64,000 nucleotides of DNA, from contig NZ_LMRT01000014.1 in assembly GCF_001426225.1 (NCBI RefSeq), positions 275,514 through 339,513 of the forward strand, in the 5' to 3' direction. Of the stretch, positions 27,499 to 36,355 are shown one piece after another. The notes below the pieces were generated by a model, which saw only the letters and a program-made list of their open reading frames with translations, was not told the origin of the DNA and made no database searches. The stretch's first letter is position 1. Every line of letters begins with the position of its first letter. The translations under genes and the position numbers were made by a program. This DNA comes from Allobosea sp. Leaf344. GTDB taxonomy: Bacteria; Pseudomonadota; Alphaproteobacteria; Rhizobiales; Beijerinckiaceae.

Positions 27499-28311
27499 AT
27501 GGCCTTGGCGTCTGCCCTATCCGAGCCGACGGGCCGGACCGTCCCCAGCAGCACAGCGCGCTCGATCGAAGGCTTCATGCACGGGCTGGCGCCGCATTGG
27601 CATGCGCGATGGGCCTGGGAGAATTACGAGCTCACCATCCTCGCTCTGGCGCGCCAGTTCGGGCTGCGGCGGATCTGCGAGATCGGCGGCGGCCGCGATC
27701 CGCTGTTCACGGCTGAGGAAGCGCGCGGGCATGGCCTCGATCTGATCGTCAACGATATCGACGCCGGCGAGCTGGCCCTGACGCCGGCCGGGCTGCGCAC
27801 GGCGCATTTCGACATCGCCGGCGATCTGCGCGAGCCGGATGCGGTGCGCGGCGGCTATGATCTGATGGTCTCGCGCATGGTCTTCGAACATGTCCATGAC
27901 GTCGAGCGGGCCTGGACCAACATCCATGCGCTGCTGGCACCGGGCGGCGTGGCGCTGGCCTTCTTCCCGACGCTCTGGGCCCCCGTCTTCGCGCTGAACC
28001 ACATCCTGCCGGAAAGCGCCTCGCGCGCCATCGTCCACGCGCTCTATCCGGCGCGCCGCGACGGGGGTGGGGACCCGAAATTCCCCGCGCTCTATGATTG
28101 GTGCCGCGGCAGCCGGGCCCGGCTCGCCCCGATGCTGCAGCGTGCCGGCTTCTCCGACATCCATGTTCAGCCCTTCTGGGGCCATGATTATTTCAAGCGC
28201 ATGCCGGGGCTGCGCGAGATCGACCATGCCTTCAATGCGGGCGCGGCTAGGATCGGCTGGGATTTCGTCACCACCCACGCCTATGTCGTGGTGCGCAAGG
28301 CCGGCGGCTGA
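27499..28311 (+). CDS. Class I SAM-dependent methyltransferase
   Basis: 270 residues. The SAM-binding motif I appears as ICEIGGGRDPLFT, the acidic end of strand 2 as LDLIVNDIDAGEL, and the post-motif region as YDLMVSRMVFEHVHDVERA with LLAPGGVALAFFP. It stands at the start of the exopolysaccharide region, convergent with the O-antigen ligase gene, so it may methylate a sugar or a glycan end (inference). Similar enzymes occur beside capsular loci. Confidence 0.8.
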   Translation: MALASALSEPTGRTVPSSTARSIEGFMHGLAPHWHARWAWENYELTILALARQFGLRRICEIGGGRDPLFTAEEARGHGLDLIVNDIDAGELALTPAGLRTAHFDIAGDLREPDAVRGGYDLMVSRMVFEHVHDVERAWTNIHALLAPGGVALAFFPTLWAPVFALNHILPESASRAIVHALYPARRDGGGDPKFPALYDWCRGSRARLAPMLQRAGFSDIHVQPFWGHDYFKRMPGLREIDHAFNAGAARIGWDFVTTHAYVVVRKAGG

Positions 28312-28325
28312 GAGCGAGCCGGCGG

Positions 28326-29576
28326 CTAGAGAGGCTCGCGCTGCGCCGGCCGCCTGGGCGGCGACAGGGCGGCCAGGCCCCAGATCAGCCCGAGCAGCAG
28401 GTAGAAATGCCGCCAGTGATCGGTATCGATCTGGAGACCCTGCAGGATCGTCACGAACAGCACCGACCACAGCGCCACCGCATGGGTCTGCCAGGGCGTA
28501 CGCTGGAACACCAGCCGCCATCCGACATAGCAGGTCGCCGCCGTCACCCCCAGCCAGGCGAAGCCGCCGATCCAGCCATAGGAGGCGAAGGCGTTGATGT
28601 AGACGTTGTGCGGGTCCTCGACGAAGTGGAAGCTGAAGCGCAGCGGACCGAAGCCGTTGGGCAGTTCGAGCAGCATCGGGATCGAGCGCAGCTGATTGCC
28701 GAACCGCCCGGTCTCGCCGATGTCGTAGGATTGCGACAGGCTGGCGCGGATCTCGAAGACGCTGCGGATCTGCTCGAAGGACAGAGCGACGAGCAGGGCC
28801 ATGACCATCAGCAGAGCGGCGACCAGCGTCAGCCCGATGATCCGCGCGCGGCGCGAGGCGGTCGGCGCGGTCAGGAAGGTCAGCAGCACCATCAGCGCCG
28901 CCGAGGCGGCGAAATTCGCCCAGGCGCCGCGGGAGAAGGTGAGCAGCAGCGCTACCAGCGGCACGCTCATCAACATCACGCCCTTGAGCAGCCCGTGGCG
29001 GCCGATCAGCACATGCTGCAGCACGAAGACCAGCGGCACGACGAGATAGGGACCCAGCACGTTCGGGTCCTTGAAGGTCCCCGAGGCCCGGTTGTTCAGG
29101 GTGAAGACGCTGCCCAGCCCGGCGATGTCGAAATAGCCGAGAATGCCGGCGATGCTGGCGCACCAGGCAGCGATGAAGCAGCCCCTGATCAGGGTCTCGA
29201 TGCGCGCCACGGCGTCCTCCGCCATGATCGCGGCGAGGAAGATCGCAGTGATCATCAGATAGACCGAGACGGCGGTGAAGCGCACCGAGGGCGGCTCGTC
29301 CATCCAGGGGATCAGCGCGATCACCCCGCCGATATTGTAGAGCAGCAGCAGCAGCGCCATCGGCAGCAGCCGCTGCGACAGGCGCAGGCCGGTCAGCGCG
29401 AAGACGAACATCGTCAGCAGGAAGACGATCTCATAGGGCGAGGGCTCGATCAGCGCGAAGCCGGAGGACGCGCCGAGCAGCCAGAGCGTGCCGCGCTTCA
29501 GCCCGGCATGCGAGACGAGCAGCCGGCGGTTGGCCGGCAACGCGACGGGCTCGTCGCGGTGGGAGAGCGCGCTCAA
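28326..29576 (-). CDS. O-antigen ligase / exopolysaccharide polymerase family protein (Wzy/WaaL)
   Basis: 416 residues, with about 10-12 membrane helices and the Wzy_C-type large periplasmic loop. The loop carries VLGPYLVVPLVFVLQHVL and the later RFGNQLRSIPMLLELPNGFG, with FVEDPHNVYINAFASYGWIG, a conserved pattern around the catalytic His in ligases. The start is probably the TTG at 29576, overlapping the TGA of the upstream transferase (TTGA). It would polymerise or transfer undecaprenyl-linked repeat units. Confidence 0.85.
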   Translation of the reverse strand: MSALSHRDEPVALPANRRLLVSHAGLKRGTLWLLGASSGFALIEPSPYEIVFLLTMFVFALTGLRLSQRLLPMALLLLLYNIGGVIALIPWMDEPPSVRFTAVSVYLMITAIFLAAIMAEDAVARIETLIRGCFIAAWCASIAGILGYFDIAGLGSVFTLNNRASGTFKDPNVLGPYLVVPLVFVLQHVLIGRHGLLKGVMLMSVPLVALLLTFSRGAWANFAASAALMVLLTFLTAPTASRRARIIGLTLVAALLMVMALLVALSFEQIRSVFEIRASLSQSYDIGETGRFGNQLRSIPMLLELPNGFGPLRFSFHFVEDPHNVYINAFASYGWIGGFAWLGVTAATCYVGWRLVFQRTPWQTHAVALWSVLFVTILQGLQIDTDHWRHFYLLLGLIWGLAALSPPRRPAQREPL

Positions 29577-31126
29577 TAGGCGTTCTCGTTCTTCGTCAGC
29601 AGCGAGAACGGCGTCTTGGCCAGGATGTAGACATCGAGCAGGACCGACCAGTTCTCGATGTAATAGAGATCGTGCTCGACGCGGCGCTGGATCTTGTCGT
29701 CGGTGTCGGTCTCGCCGCGCCAGCCATTGACCTGGGCCCAGCCGGTGATGCCGGGTTTGACCTTGTGGCGGGCGAAATACCCGTCCACCACCTGCTCATA
29801 GGCCCGGTCCTGCGCCTTGGCATGGATGGCGTGGGGCCGCGGCCCGACCAGCGAGAGATCGCCCTTCAGCACCACGTTGAAGAGCTGCGGCAGCTCGTCG
29901 AGCGAGGTCCTGCGGATGAAGCGGCCGACGCGGGTCACGCGCGGATCGTCGCGCGTCACCTGCTTGGCGGCGGCGGGGTCCGCCATCTCGTGATAGAGCG
30001 AGCGGAACTTGAAGACCTCGATCAGCTCGTTGTTGAAGCCGTAGCGCTTCTGCCGGAACAGCACCGGCCCGCGCGAATCGAGCTTGATGGCGATCGCCGT
30101 GACGATCATCAGCGGGGCGAGCATGATCAGCGCCAGCGTCCCCACCAGTTTGTCGAAGACATATTTGACGACGACGTCCCAATCCGCGATCGGGCGGTCG
30201 AAGACGTCGAGCACCGGCACCGCGCCGATATAGGAATAGGAGCGCGGCCTGAAGCGCAGCTTCGACATATGCGCGGAGAGGCGGATGTCGATCGGCAGCA
30301 CCCAGAGCTTGCGCAGCATGGCCAGCAGCCTCGCCTCCGCCGAGATCGGCAGGGTGAAGATCACCAGATCGAGTTTCGTGCGGCGCGCGAATTCGACGAG
30401 GTCGTCGATCGTCCCGAGCTTGGGATAGCCGGCCACCAGATCGGGCGAGCGATCGTCGTTGCGGTCGTCGAACACGCCGCAGACCCGCAGGCCCGTATCG
30501 CGCTGCGCCTCGAGCGCGCGGATCAGCGCTTCGCCCGCCTCGCCGCCGCCGACGATCGCGGTGCGCCGCTCGAGCCGGCCCATCCGCGTCAGGCGCAATA
30601 CGCCGAGATGGACGATCAGCCGCTCGCCGAGCAGCGCCGCCAGCCCGCCGGCATAGAAGCCCGCCAGCCAGATCCGCGAGACCTGGTCGCCGATCTTAAG
30701 GAAGAAGAAGGCGGCGAGCGTGAACAGGAACAGGGTCGTCCAGCCGACCGAGAGCTTGACCGCCATGGCCACGACGTTGCGCAGCGCGCCGACATGGTAG
30801 AGCCGCAGCATCTGGAAGCTGACCAGCGCGCCGAAGGCCAGCAGCGGGATCGTCAGCTGATAGGCGAGGCGGTTATCGACCTGGCCATTGAGATAGAAGG
30901 CATAGACGAAGCTGCCGACCCCGATGATGGCGAGGACATCCAGCAGCCTGACCAGCCCCTCGATCATCACCGGCGACAGCGTCGGCTTGACCGGCATGGC
31001 CGCGATGCGCTCGGCCAGAGGGTGGAACAACCGGCCGGGACCGGCCTCGCGCTGGCCCAGCATGTCGCCCGTGGCGGCATTGGCGGCGTCGACCTTCATC
31101 AGGTCGCGGACATCGAACGCACCCAT
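29573..31126 (-). CDS. Undecaprenyl-phosphate glucose phosphotransferase (WcaJ/ExoY-type initiating enzyme)
   Basis: About 517 residues. Four or five N-terminal membrane helices precede a Rossmann-like region (RRTAIVGGGEAGEALIRALE, about 180-300) and a C-terminal sugar-transferase domain (about 320-517). The latter shows DVVVKYVFDKLVGTLALIML, VLFRQKRYGFNNELIEVFKFRSL, RTSLDELPQLFNVVLKGDLS, LVGPRPHAI and KPGITGWAQVNGWRGETD. It links the first sugar-1-phosphate to undecaprenyl phosphate. Several in-frame ATGs exist (31150, 31141, 31132, 31126); I prefer 31126, which has AGGG at a normal distance. Confidence 0.93.
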   Translation of the reverse strand: MGAFDVRDLMKVDAANAATGDMLGQREAGPGRLFHPLAERIAAMPVKPTLSPVMIEGLVRLLDVLAIIGVGSFVYAFYLNGQVDNRLAYQLTIPLLAFGALVSFQMLRLYHVGALRNVVAMAVKLSVGWTTLFLFTLAAFFFLKIGDQVSRIWLAGFYAGGLAALLGERLIVHLGVLRLTRMGRLERRTAIVGGGEAGEALIRALEAQRDTGLRVCGVFDDRNDDRSPDLVAGYPKLGTIDDLVEFARRTKLDLVIFTLPISAEARLLAMLRKLWVLPIDIRLSAHMSKLRFRPRSYSYIGAVPVLDVFDRPIADWDVVVKYVFDKLVGTLALIMLAPLMIVTAIAIKLDSRGPVLFRQKRYGFNNELIEVFKFRSLYHEMADPAAAKQVTRDDPRVTRVGRFIRRTSLDELPQLFNVVLKGDLSLVGPRPHAIHAKAQDRAYEQVVDGYFARHKVKPGITGWAQVNGWRGETDTDDKIQRRVEHDLYYIENWSVLLDVYILAKTPFSLLTKNENAY

Positions 31127-31364
31127 ACGCATGACCCTCATAGCGGCCATGGGGGTCGCGGCCCCGCATGGACTGCGCCTGCATTACGGCAGAATGCTCT
31201 CGGAACCTTTAACCCGGGCCGTCGCAGTCTCGCCGTTCGAGGGCCCTTGTTGGGCGGCCGGCGCCACCGATCCCGCGCCCGGCTTTCCGCTGCCGCCCCA
31301 GAGGGTTGGGCATGAGCGAGAGCCGCCGGCAGCTTGCGCCGGCATGACCAACAGTCGTTCTGCG

Positions 31365-31393
31365 TTGACAAAAGCAGGCGCGGCGCCCATATT
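31365..31393 (+). promoter_or_regulatory. Promoter of the mdtJI transcript
   Basis: TTGACA (31365-31370), 17-bp spacer, CATATT (31388-31393). The expected +1 falls at about 31400, next to an ATG at 31401. The -10 element is flanked by two copies of the palindrome GGCGCC (31383-31388 and 31395-31400), which could be an operator. The arrangement matches the promoter at 42820. Confidence 0.65.
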
Positions 31394-31400
31394 CGGCGCC

Positions 31401-31504
31401 ATGAGTGTATGAGAAGCCCATATGCGGATGGTGTCGGCGGCGGAGCCAATTTCCGTCGCCATGCGAGCCATCAGCCCTCGGCGGGACGCGCCCGCCTGCT
31501 TTTT
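31401..31504 (+). promoter_or_regulatory. Structured leader with terminator-like hairpin upstream of mdtJI (candidate attenuator/riboswitch)
   Basis: Directly after the predicted +1 lies a three-codon ORF (ATG AGT GTA TGA) whose stop overlaps another ATG at 31409. Then comes an outer stem GATGG/CCATC (31427-31431 with 31468-31472), which encloses a 9-bp stem with one G-U pair (31436-31444 with 31452-31460) and a 7-base loop. Next is a GGCGGG/CCCGCC hairpin (31480-31485 with 31491-31496) followed by TGCTTTTT. The structural gene starts 90 bases further on. This is the layout of a transcription attenuator or expression platform. I could not assign it to a known riboswitch class. Confidence 0.55.
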
Positions 31505-31593
31505 CTACTCATCATTCTCTTCCGATTTTCTGATTTTTGCTTGGTTTCGACGCGTCGTTTCGGACGCGCTCCGGCACCTCGCCTGTGTGCAAC

Positions 31594-31953
31594 ATGTCTT
31601 TCCATTGGTTGGTACTTCTCGCGGCGATCGCCGTCGAGATTTTCGCGACGGCCGCTCTCAAATCGGCGGTCTCGGCGCCTGCTCTGCTCGCGCTGCTCCC
31701 GCTTCTGCTGATCGGCGTCTCCTTCGCCCTGCTCAGCATCGCCCTGCGGGTCATTCCGATGGCCGTGGCCTATGCGGTCTGGGAAGGGCTCGGCATCGCC
31801 GGCATCGCCCTGATCGGCCATCTCCTCTTCGGTGAACATCTCACCGTGACGCGGCTGCTGGCGCTGGGCGCGATCATCCTCGGCATCGTGCTGCTGGAAC
31901 GCGGCGTCGGCGGCCCGGCCGGGCCGGCGCGCGCGGCGGGGAGGGTGGGATGA
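31594..31953 (+). CDS. mdtJ: SMR exporter subunit, MdtJ-like
   Basis: 119 residues, four membrane helices of the small multidrug resistance family. The conserved helix-1 Glu lies in LAAIAVEIFATAALKSA. The helix-3 segment AVAYAVWEGLGIAGIALIGH resembles E. coli MdtJ, which with MdtI exports spermidine. The ATG at 31594 is used; upstream in-frame starts would add a non-membrane leader. The stop overlaps the start of mdtI (ATGA), as expected for subunits made 1:1. It is preceded by a 190-base structured leader. Confidence 0.85.
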   Translation: MSFHWLVLLAAIAVEIFATAALKSAVSAPALLALLPLLLIGVSFALLSIALRVIPMAVAYAVWEGLGIAGIALIGHLLFGEHLTVTRLLALGAIILGIVLLERGVGGPAGPARAAGRVG

Positions 31954-32282
31954 GCCCCGCCTTCGCCGTAAACCCTCTCGCCTGGCTCGCTCTGGCGGTG
32001 GTGCTCGAAGTCGGCGGCACCTGCCTGCTCAAGCTCTCCAACGGCATGACGCGGCGTGTCGAGGGCGCGTCCGGCATCATCCTCGTCATTGGCGCCTTCG
32101 CTTCGCTCGCCCAGGCCATCCAGGGCATGGACCTCTCGGTGGCCTATGCGGTCTGGGGCGGCGCCGGGCTGGTCATCACCTCGGTGCTGGGGGTGCTGGC
32201 CTTCGGCCAGCGCATCAGGCCGAGCGGCTGGGCCGGGATCGGGCTCGTGGTGGCCGGCGTCGCGGCGCTGAAACTGCTCTAG
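31950..32282 (+). CDS. mdtI: SMR exporter subunit, MdtI-like
   Basis: 110 residues, four membrane helices. The helix-1 Glu is in LAVVLEVGGTCLLKLSNG. The segments AIQGMDLSVAYAVWGGAGLV and FGQRIRPSGWAGIGLVVAGV follow E. coli MdtI closely (Gly-Ile-Asp-Leu-Ser-Val-Ala-Tyr-Ala and FGQRL..KGW). It is translationally coupled to mdtJ. The pair is a heterodimeric exporter; spermidine is the substrate in E. coli, so polyamine export is a reasonable guess here. It ends 1 bp from the convergent glycosyltransferase stop. Confidence 0.87.
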   Translation: MSPAFAVNPLAWLALAVVLEVGGTCLLKLSNGMTRRVEGASGIILVIGAFASLAQAIQGMDLSVAYAVWGGAGLVITSVLGVLAFGQRIRPSGWAGIGLVVAGVAALKLL

Positions 32283-32283
32283 C

Positions 32284-33444
32284 CTATCCCCGGCGCCGCG
32301 CCAGTGCGGCGCGATAGGCGGCGAGCACGCCGTCCGTCATGCTGTCCAGCCGGAAGTTCTGCTCGACATGCCGGGCGAGATCGGCCGCCTGCCGCTGCCG
32401 CTCCTCATCGGGGGTCGCCAGCATGGCGGCGATGGTCCGGGCGAGCAGCGCGTTGTCGTCCGGGGCGATCAGCCGGTGGCGATGATCGGGCCCGTAGATC
32501 TCGCCGATCCCGCCGACATCGGTGGCGATCAGGGGCTGCGCCGCCGCGGCCGCCTCGAGGATGACATAGGGCAGCGATTCCGCCCGCGAGGGGATGACCA
32601 TGATCCGGCCCTCGGCCAGGGCCTCCCGGATCGGAGCGGGGCCGCGGAAGTGACATTGCCCGGCGACGCCGCGGACCTGGGCCAGCTGGCGCAGCATCTC
32701 CTCGTCCGGTCCCGAGCCGACGATCATCAGCCGCGGCGTCAGGCCATGCTGCTTCAGCAGCGCCAGCGCCTCGATCAGCGTGTCGACGCCCTTCGCCTGC
32801 CGCAGCTCGCCGAGATAGAGCAGCTCCGCCGCGCTCTCGCCATGCCGGATCGGCGCGAATTCCGCTTCCGCGATGCCGTTCAGGATGATGCGGTGATCGG
32901 TGCGCGGCTCATGGCCGACATGGGCGCGAAACCGGCCCGCGATGAAGCGGCTCTCGAACAGGAACATGTCCGTCGCCCGCTCGAGCATCCGCTCGATCGT
33001 CATGTAGAGCCGGTGCTGCGCGCTGCCGGGCTTGTAGTTGAAGCTGCCGCCATGGGGCGTATAGGCCGTGGCATAGCGGCGGCCGGGGGTCAGCAGGGCC
33101 GGAAGCCTGGCATAGACGCCGCCCTTCGAGCCATGGCCATGGACGATGTCGGGCTGCAGGCGCCAGCGCCGGCCGATCATCCCGATCTGCGCGCGCGCAT
33201 CGGTCAGGCTCGGATAGCGCGACATCGGCAGGCGGGTGACGCCGAGGGTGAGGACCGGGGCGAGCTCGGCGAAGACGTCGCCGGCCCGGCTGCCGCCGGT
33301 GGTCGAATCGCAGAGGATCCCGACATCGTGCCCACGCTCGACCTGGCCGCGCGCCAGATCCAGCACATGCCGGAACAGCCCGCCCAGCGGCGCGCGGAAG
33401 ACATGCAGGATGCGCAAGGGCGCGTCCTCCTCAGGCCTGCTCAT
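32284..33444 (-). CDS. Glycosyltransferase family 4 (GT-B fold)
   Basis: 386 residues. The N-terminal half contains RILHVFRAPLGGLFRHVLDL; the C-terminal half has the nucleotide-sugar site ELLYLGELRQAKGVDTLIEA, FRGPAPIREALAEGRIMVIP and the E(x7)E motif in SRAESLPYVILEAAAAAQPL. It probably adds a hexose to the lipid-linked exopolysaccharide precursor in the cytoplasm. It lies 19 bp downstream of the Wza-like gene on the same strand and is probably co-transcribed with it. Confidence 0.92.
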   Translation of the reverse strand: MSRPEEDAPLRILHVFRAPLGGLFRHVLDLARGQVERGHDVGILCDSTTGGSRAGDVFAELAPVLTLGVTRLPMSRYPSLTDARAQIGMIGRRWRLQPDIVHGHGSKGGVYARLPALLTPGRRYATAYTPHGGSFNYKPGSAQHRLYMTIERMLERATDMFLFESRFIAGRFRAHVGHEPRTDHRIILNGIAEAEFAPIRHGESAAELLYLGELRQAKGVDTLIEALALLKQHGLTPRLMIVGSGPDEEMLRQLAQVRGVAGQCHFRGPAPIREALAEGRIMVIPSRAESLPYVILEAAAAAQPLIATDVGGIGEIYGPDHRHRLIAPDDNALLARTIAAMLATPDEERQRQAADLARHVEQNFRLDSMTDGVLAAYRAALARRRG

Positions 33445-33463
33445 GGCCGTCCCTCCGGCCCGA

Positions 33464-34027
33464 TCAGAACCAGCGTTCCTTGATCACGATGGTGTCGCCC
33501 GGCTGGACCGGATAGGTGATCGGCACGGAGGCCGTGACCAGGCGCCCGTCGATCATCCGCGTGACCTCGGCGAAATTGCGCTGCCCGCGCGGGGTGAAGC
33601 CGCCGGCGATGGCGACGGCCGTCTGCACGGTCATGCCGTTGACATAGGGGAACTGCCCCGAGCTGGTGACCTCGCCGAGCACGAAGAACGGCCGGTAGGT
33701 GTCGACCTCGACCGAAACCTTCGGCTCGCGCAGATAGCCGGCCCGCAGCCGCTGCTCGATCGCCCGCTCCAGCTCCTGGGTGGTGCGGCCCTTGGCGTCG
33801 ATGCGGTCGATCAGCGGCATCGAGATCCGCCCGGCCCCGTCCACCGCATAGATATTGGAGAGGTTGTCCTGTCCGAAGACGATGATGCGCAGCCGGTCGC
33901 CGCTGGCGAGGCGATAGGGCCCGGCAGCCTGGGCGACGGCATAATCGGCTTCGACATAGCGGGGCGCGCAGGCGCTTGTCGCCAGGGCCATGGCCAGCAC
34001 GACGGAGGTGAGGCGAGGACTCGTCAC
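33464..34027 (-). CDS. Polysaccharide export lipoprotein (Wza/GumB-like, short form)
   Basis: 187 residues. A signal peptide with lipobox (ALATSAC, Cys near 20) is followed by the polysaccharide export domain (YRLASGDRLRIIVFGQDNLS, then ISMPLIDRIDAKGRTTQELE) and a SLBB-like domain (RPFFVLGEVTSSGQFPYVNG, MTVQTAVAIAGGFTPRGQR). It lacks the C-terminal amphipathic barrel helix of E. coli Wza, as in the short rhizobial/GumB type. The start is GTG at 34027. Divergent from the co-polymerase gene, which is its usual partner. Confidence 0.92.
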   Translation of the reverse strand: MTSPRLTSVVLAMALATSACAPRYVEADYAVAQAAGPYRLASGDRLRIIVFGQDNLSNIYAVDGAGRISMPLIDRIDAKGRTTQELERAIEQRLRAGYLREPKVSVEVDTYRPFFVLGEVTSSGQFPYVNGMTVQTAVAIAGGFTPRGQRNFAEVTRMIDGRLVTASVPITYPVQPGDTIVIKERWF

Positions 34028-34174
34028 GAGCGGGCTTCCACACTGAACATGGCCCGAGGATTAGGAGGATATGGTTAAGAAAACCTGATCGCTGCGGCGG
34101 GGTATTTTAACGCGACACTAACCTTACTCAGGCTTGATTGACCCATGCCCGGATGGGCTTTGTGTATTGCGTGA

Positions 34175-36352
34175 ATGGAATTCAGGATGACCGCTCAAAC
34201 CGACAGCTTGAAGCGCGACGACGAATTCCGTGCGGATTCGATCGATCTCGGCGCGCTGTGGACGGCCGTCAAGCAGCGCAAGGCCTGGGTGCTGGTGCCG
34301 ACGCTGGCGGTGCTGGGCCTGAGCTTCGTCGCCGTCAACGTCGTCACGCCGCGCTACACCGCGGAATCCCGCATCCTCCTGGAGAATCGCGAGAGCTTCT
34401 ATACGCGCCCCGGCCAGAATGGCGGGACGGGGCAGAGCGCCCAGTTCGACAGCGAAGGCATTCAGAGCCAGGTCCAGCTGGTGATGTCGCGGGATCTGGC
34501 GCGCGAGGCGATCAAGCGCATCGGCCTCGTCGGCAATGCCGAGTTCGATTCCGGGGCCGGGGCCCTGAACGCGTTGAAGAAGATCGGCGTCCTCGTCGGC
34601 ATCGGCGCCCATCCGGCCGACCGCTCGCCGGAGGAGCGGGTGCTGGAGACCTATTACGAGCGCCTCCTGGTCTATCCCGTGGCGCGTTCGCGCATCCTGG
34701 CGGTGGAGTTCACCTCGCAGGACCCAGCGCTGGCCGCCAAGGCGGCCAACATCATCGCCGCGACCTATCTCGAGGCTCAGGAAGCCGCCAAGCAGGACAC
34801 CGCCCGCAGCGCCTCCTCCTGGCTTTCCAGCACGATCGAGCCGCTGCGCCGCCGCGTCGCCGAGGCGGAAGCCAAGGTCGAGGATTTCCGCTCGCGCAAC
34901 GGGCTGCTGGTCGGCTCCAACAACACCACCATCACCTCGCAGCAGCTCGCCGATCTCTCGACGCAGCTCTCGGCGGCCCGCAGCCAGCAGGCGGAGGCGC
35001 AGGCCAAGGCGGGGCTGATCCGCGACGCCATCAAGCAGGGCCGCACCTTCGAGATCCCCGACGTCGCCAATAACGAGCTGGTGCGCCGGCTGATCGAGCA
35101 GCGCATCAATCTGCGCGCCCAGATCGCGCTGGAATCGCGCAATCTCCTCTCCGAGCATCCGCGCATCAAGGAGCTCAACGCCCAGCTCGGCGATCTCGAA
35201 GGCCAGCTCCGCGCTGCCGCCGAGCGCACCGTCCGCACGCTGGAGAACGAGGCCAAAATCGCCGGCCAGCGTGTCGAGAGCTTCACCGCCGCTCTGGACG
35301 GGCAGAAGAAGAACGTCTCGACCGCCAATGACAGCGAAGTGCAGCTGCGCGCGCTGGAGCGCGAGGCGAGGACGCTGCGCGACCAGCTCGAGCAATACAT
35401 GCTGCGCTACCGCGAGGCGGTCGCACGCGACGCGCAGAACGCGACGCCGGCCGATGCCCGCATCATCTCCCGCGCCATCGAGCCGGGCGAGCCTTCCTTC
35501 CCCAAGAAGATCCCGGTGATGCTGGTCGCCACCCTCGCCACCTTCCTGGTGTCGCTGGCCGTCCTCGTCTCGCGCGAACTGCTCCGCGGCCAGCCCGGCG
35601 CGCCGCTCCAGCCGATGCCGGATGTCGTGCCGCGCCGCGCCGCCACCCGCGATGATCCGCCGCTGTCGACGCCGGAACCGGACCTCCGGCAGGACCGCGT
35701 CGCCGCGCTGCTCACCCATACCGGACGACTCGGGCAGCTCATCGTGGTCGGGCAGGATCCCGACCAGGCGCTGGCCGATCTGGCGGAGCGCTCGCTCCCG
35801 GCGCCGCGCGGCATGGCGCCGCTGGCCCTGCTCGTCGATGCCGGCGGCTTCGGTGCCACCACGGCGCGGCAATGGGCCGATCTGCTCTCGCAGCGCTGCC
35901 GCTGCATTCTCCTCGATCTCGCCCGCGACGATGATGGCGAGCAGCCGGGCTTCTCCGAGCTCCTGGCCGGCGAGGCGCTGTTCTCCGACATCATCACCCG
36001 CGAGGAGGGCTCCCGCCTCCACGTCATCGGGCCGGGCCGTGCCGGGCGCGAAGCCGTGCTGGCCGCTCCCGATCTCGTCGAGGTCGCCCTGGACGCGCTG
36101 TGCGAGACCTATGATTGGGTCTTCGTCGCGGCGGCCTCGACCGATGAATCCGCCGTGCTCGCCCCGCTCGCCCGGCAGGCGCAATCGGTGCTGGTGATGG
36201 CCGGCCATGCCGGCAATGGCCATGCCGTCGAGGCCGGCTATCGCCTGGCGGAGCTCGGCGACGCCCCGGTCACGCTCGTCGTCGACGAAGGCATGGCCGA
36301 GGTCGCCGCCGATCTGGACAATGAGCCGGAGCTGAAGCCCGAGCCGGCCTGA
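34175..36352 (+). CDS. Exopolysaccharide co-polymerase / chain-length determinant (GumC/Wzc-like) with degenerate kinase domain
   Basis: 725 residues. A Wzz domain spans two membrane helices (about 38-57 and 446-470); the long periplasmic coiled coil between them carries RVAEAEAKVEDFRSRNGLLV and ELNAQLGDLEGQLRAAAERT. The PxxP-type motif PSFPKKIP precedes the second helix. A cytoplasmic Rossmann-like domain (about 510-710) aligns with BY-kinases, but the Walker A region reads LLVDAGGFGATTARQWAD with no GK(S/T). A Walker A'-like strand (CILLDLARDD) remains and no C-terminal Tyr cluster is present. So it is probably not an active kinase. ATG 34187 is an alternative start. Confidence 0.88.
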   Translation: MEFRMTAQTDSLKRDDEFRADSIDLGALWTAVKQRKAWVLVPTLAVLGLSFVAVNVVTPRYTAESRILLENRESFYTRPGQNGGTGQSAQFDSEGIQSQVQLVMSRDLAREAIKRIGLVGNAEFDSGAGALNALKKIGVLVGIGAHPADRSPEERVLETYYERLLVYPVARSRILAVEFTSQDPALAAKAANIIAATYLEAQEAAKQDTARSASSWLSSTIEPLRRRVAEAEAKVEDFRSRNGLLVGSNNTTITSQQLADLSTQLSAARSQQAEAQAKAGLIRDAIKQGRTFEIPDVANNELVRRLIEQRINLRAQIALESRNLLSEHPRIKELNAQLGDLEGQLRAAAERTVRTLENEAKIAGQRVESFTAALDGQKKNVSTANDSEVQLRALEREARTLRDQLEQYMLRYREAVARDAQNATPADARIISRAIEPGEPSFPKKIPVMLVATLATFLVSLAVLVSRELLRGQPGAPLQPMPDVVPRRAATRDDPPLSTPEPDLRQDRVAALLTHTGRLGQLIVVGQDPDQALADLAERSLPAPRGMAPLALLVDAGGFGATTARQWADLLSQRCRCILLDLARDDDGEQPGFSELLAGEALFSDIITREEGSRLHVIGPGRAGREAVLAAPDLVEVALDALCETYDWVFVAAASTDESAVLAPLARQAQSVLVMAGHAGNGHAVEAGYRLAELGDAPVTLVVDEGMAEVAADLDNEPELKPEPA

Positions 36353-36355
36353 GCC

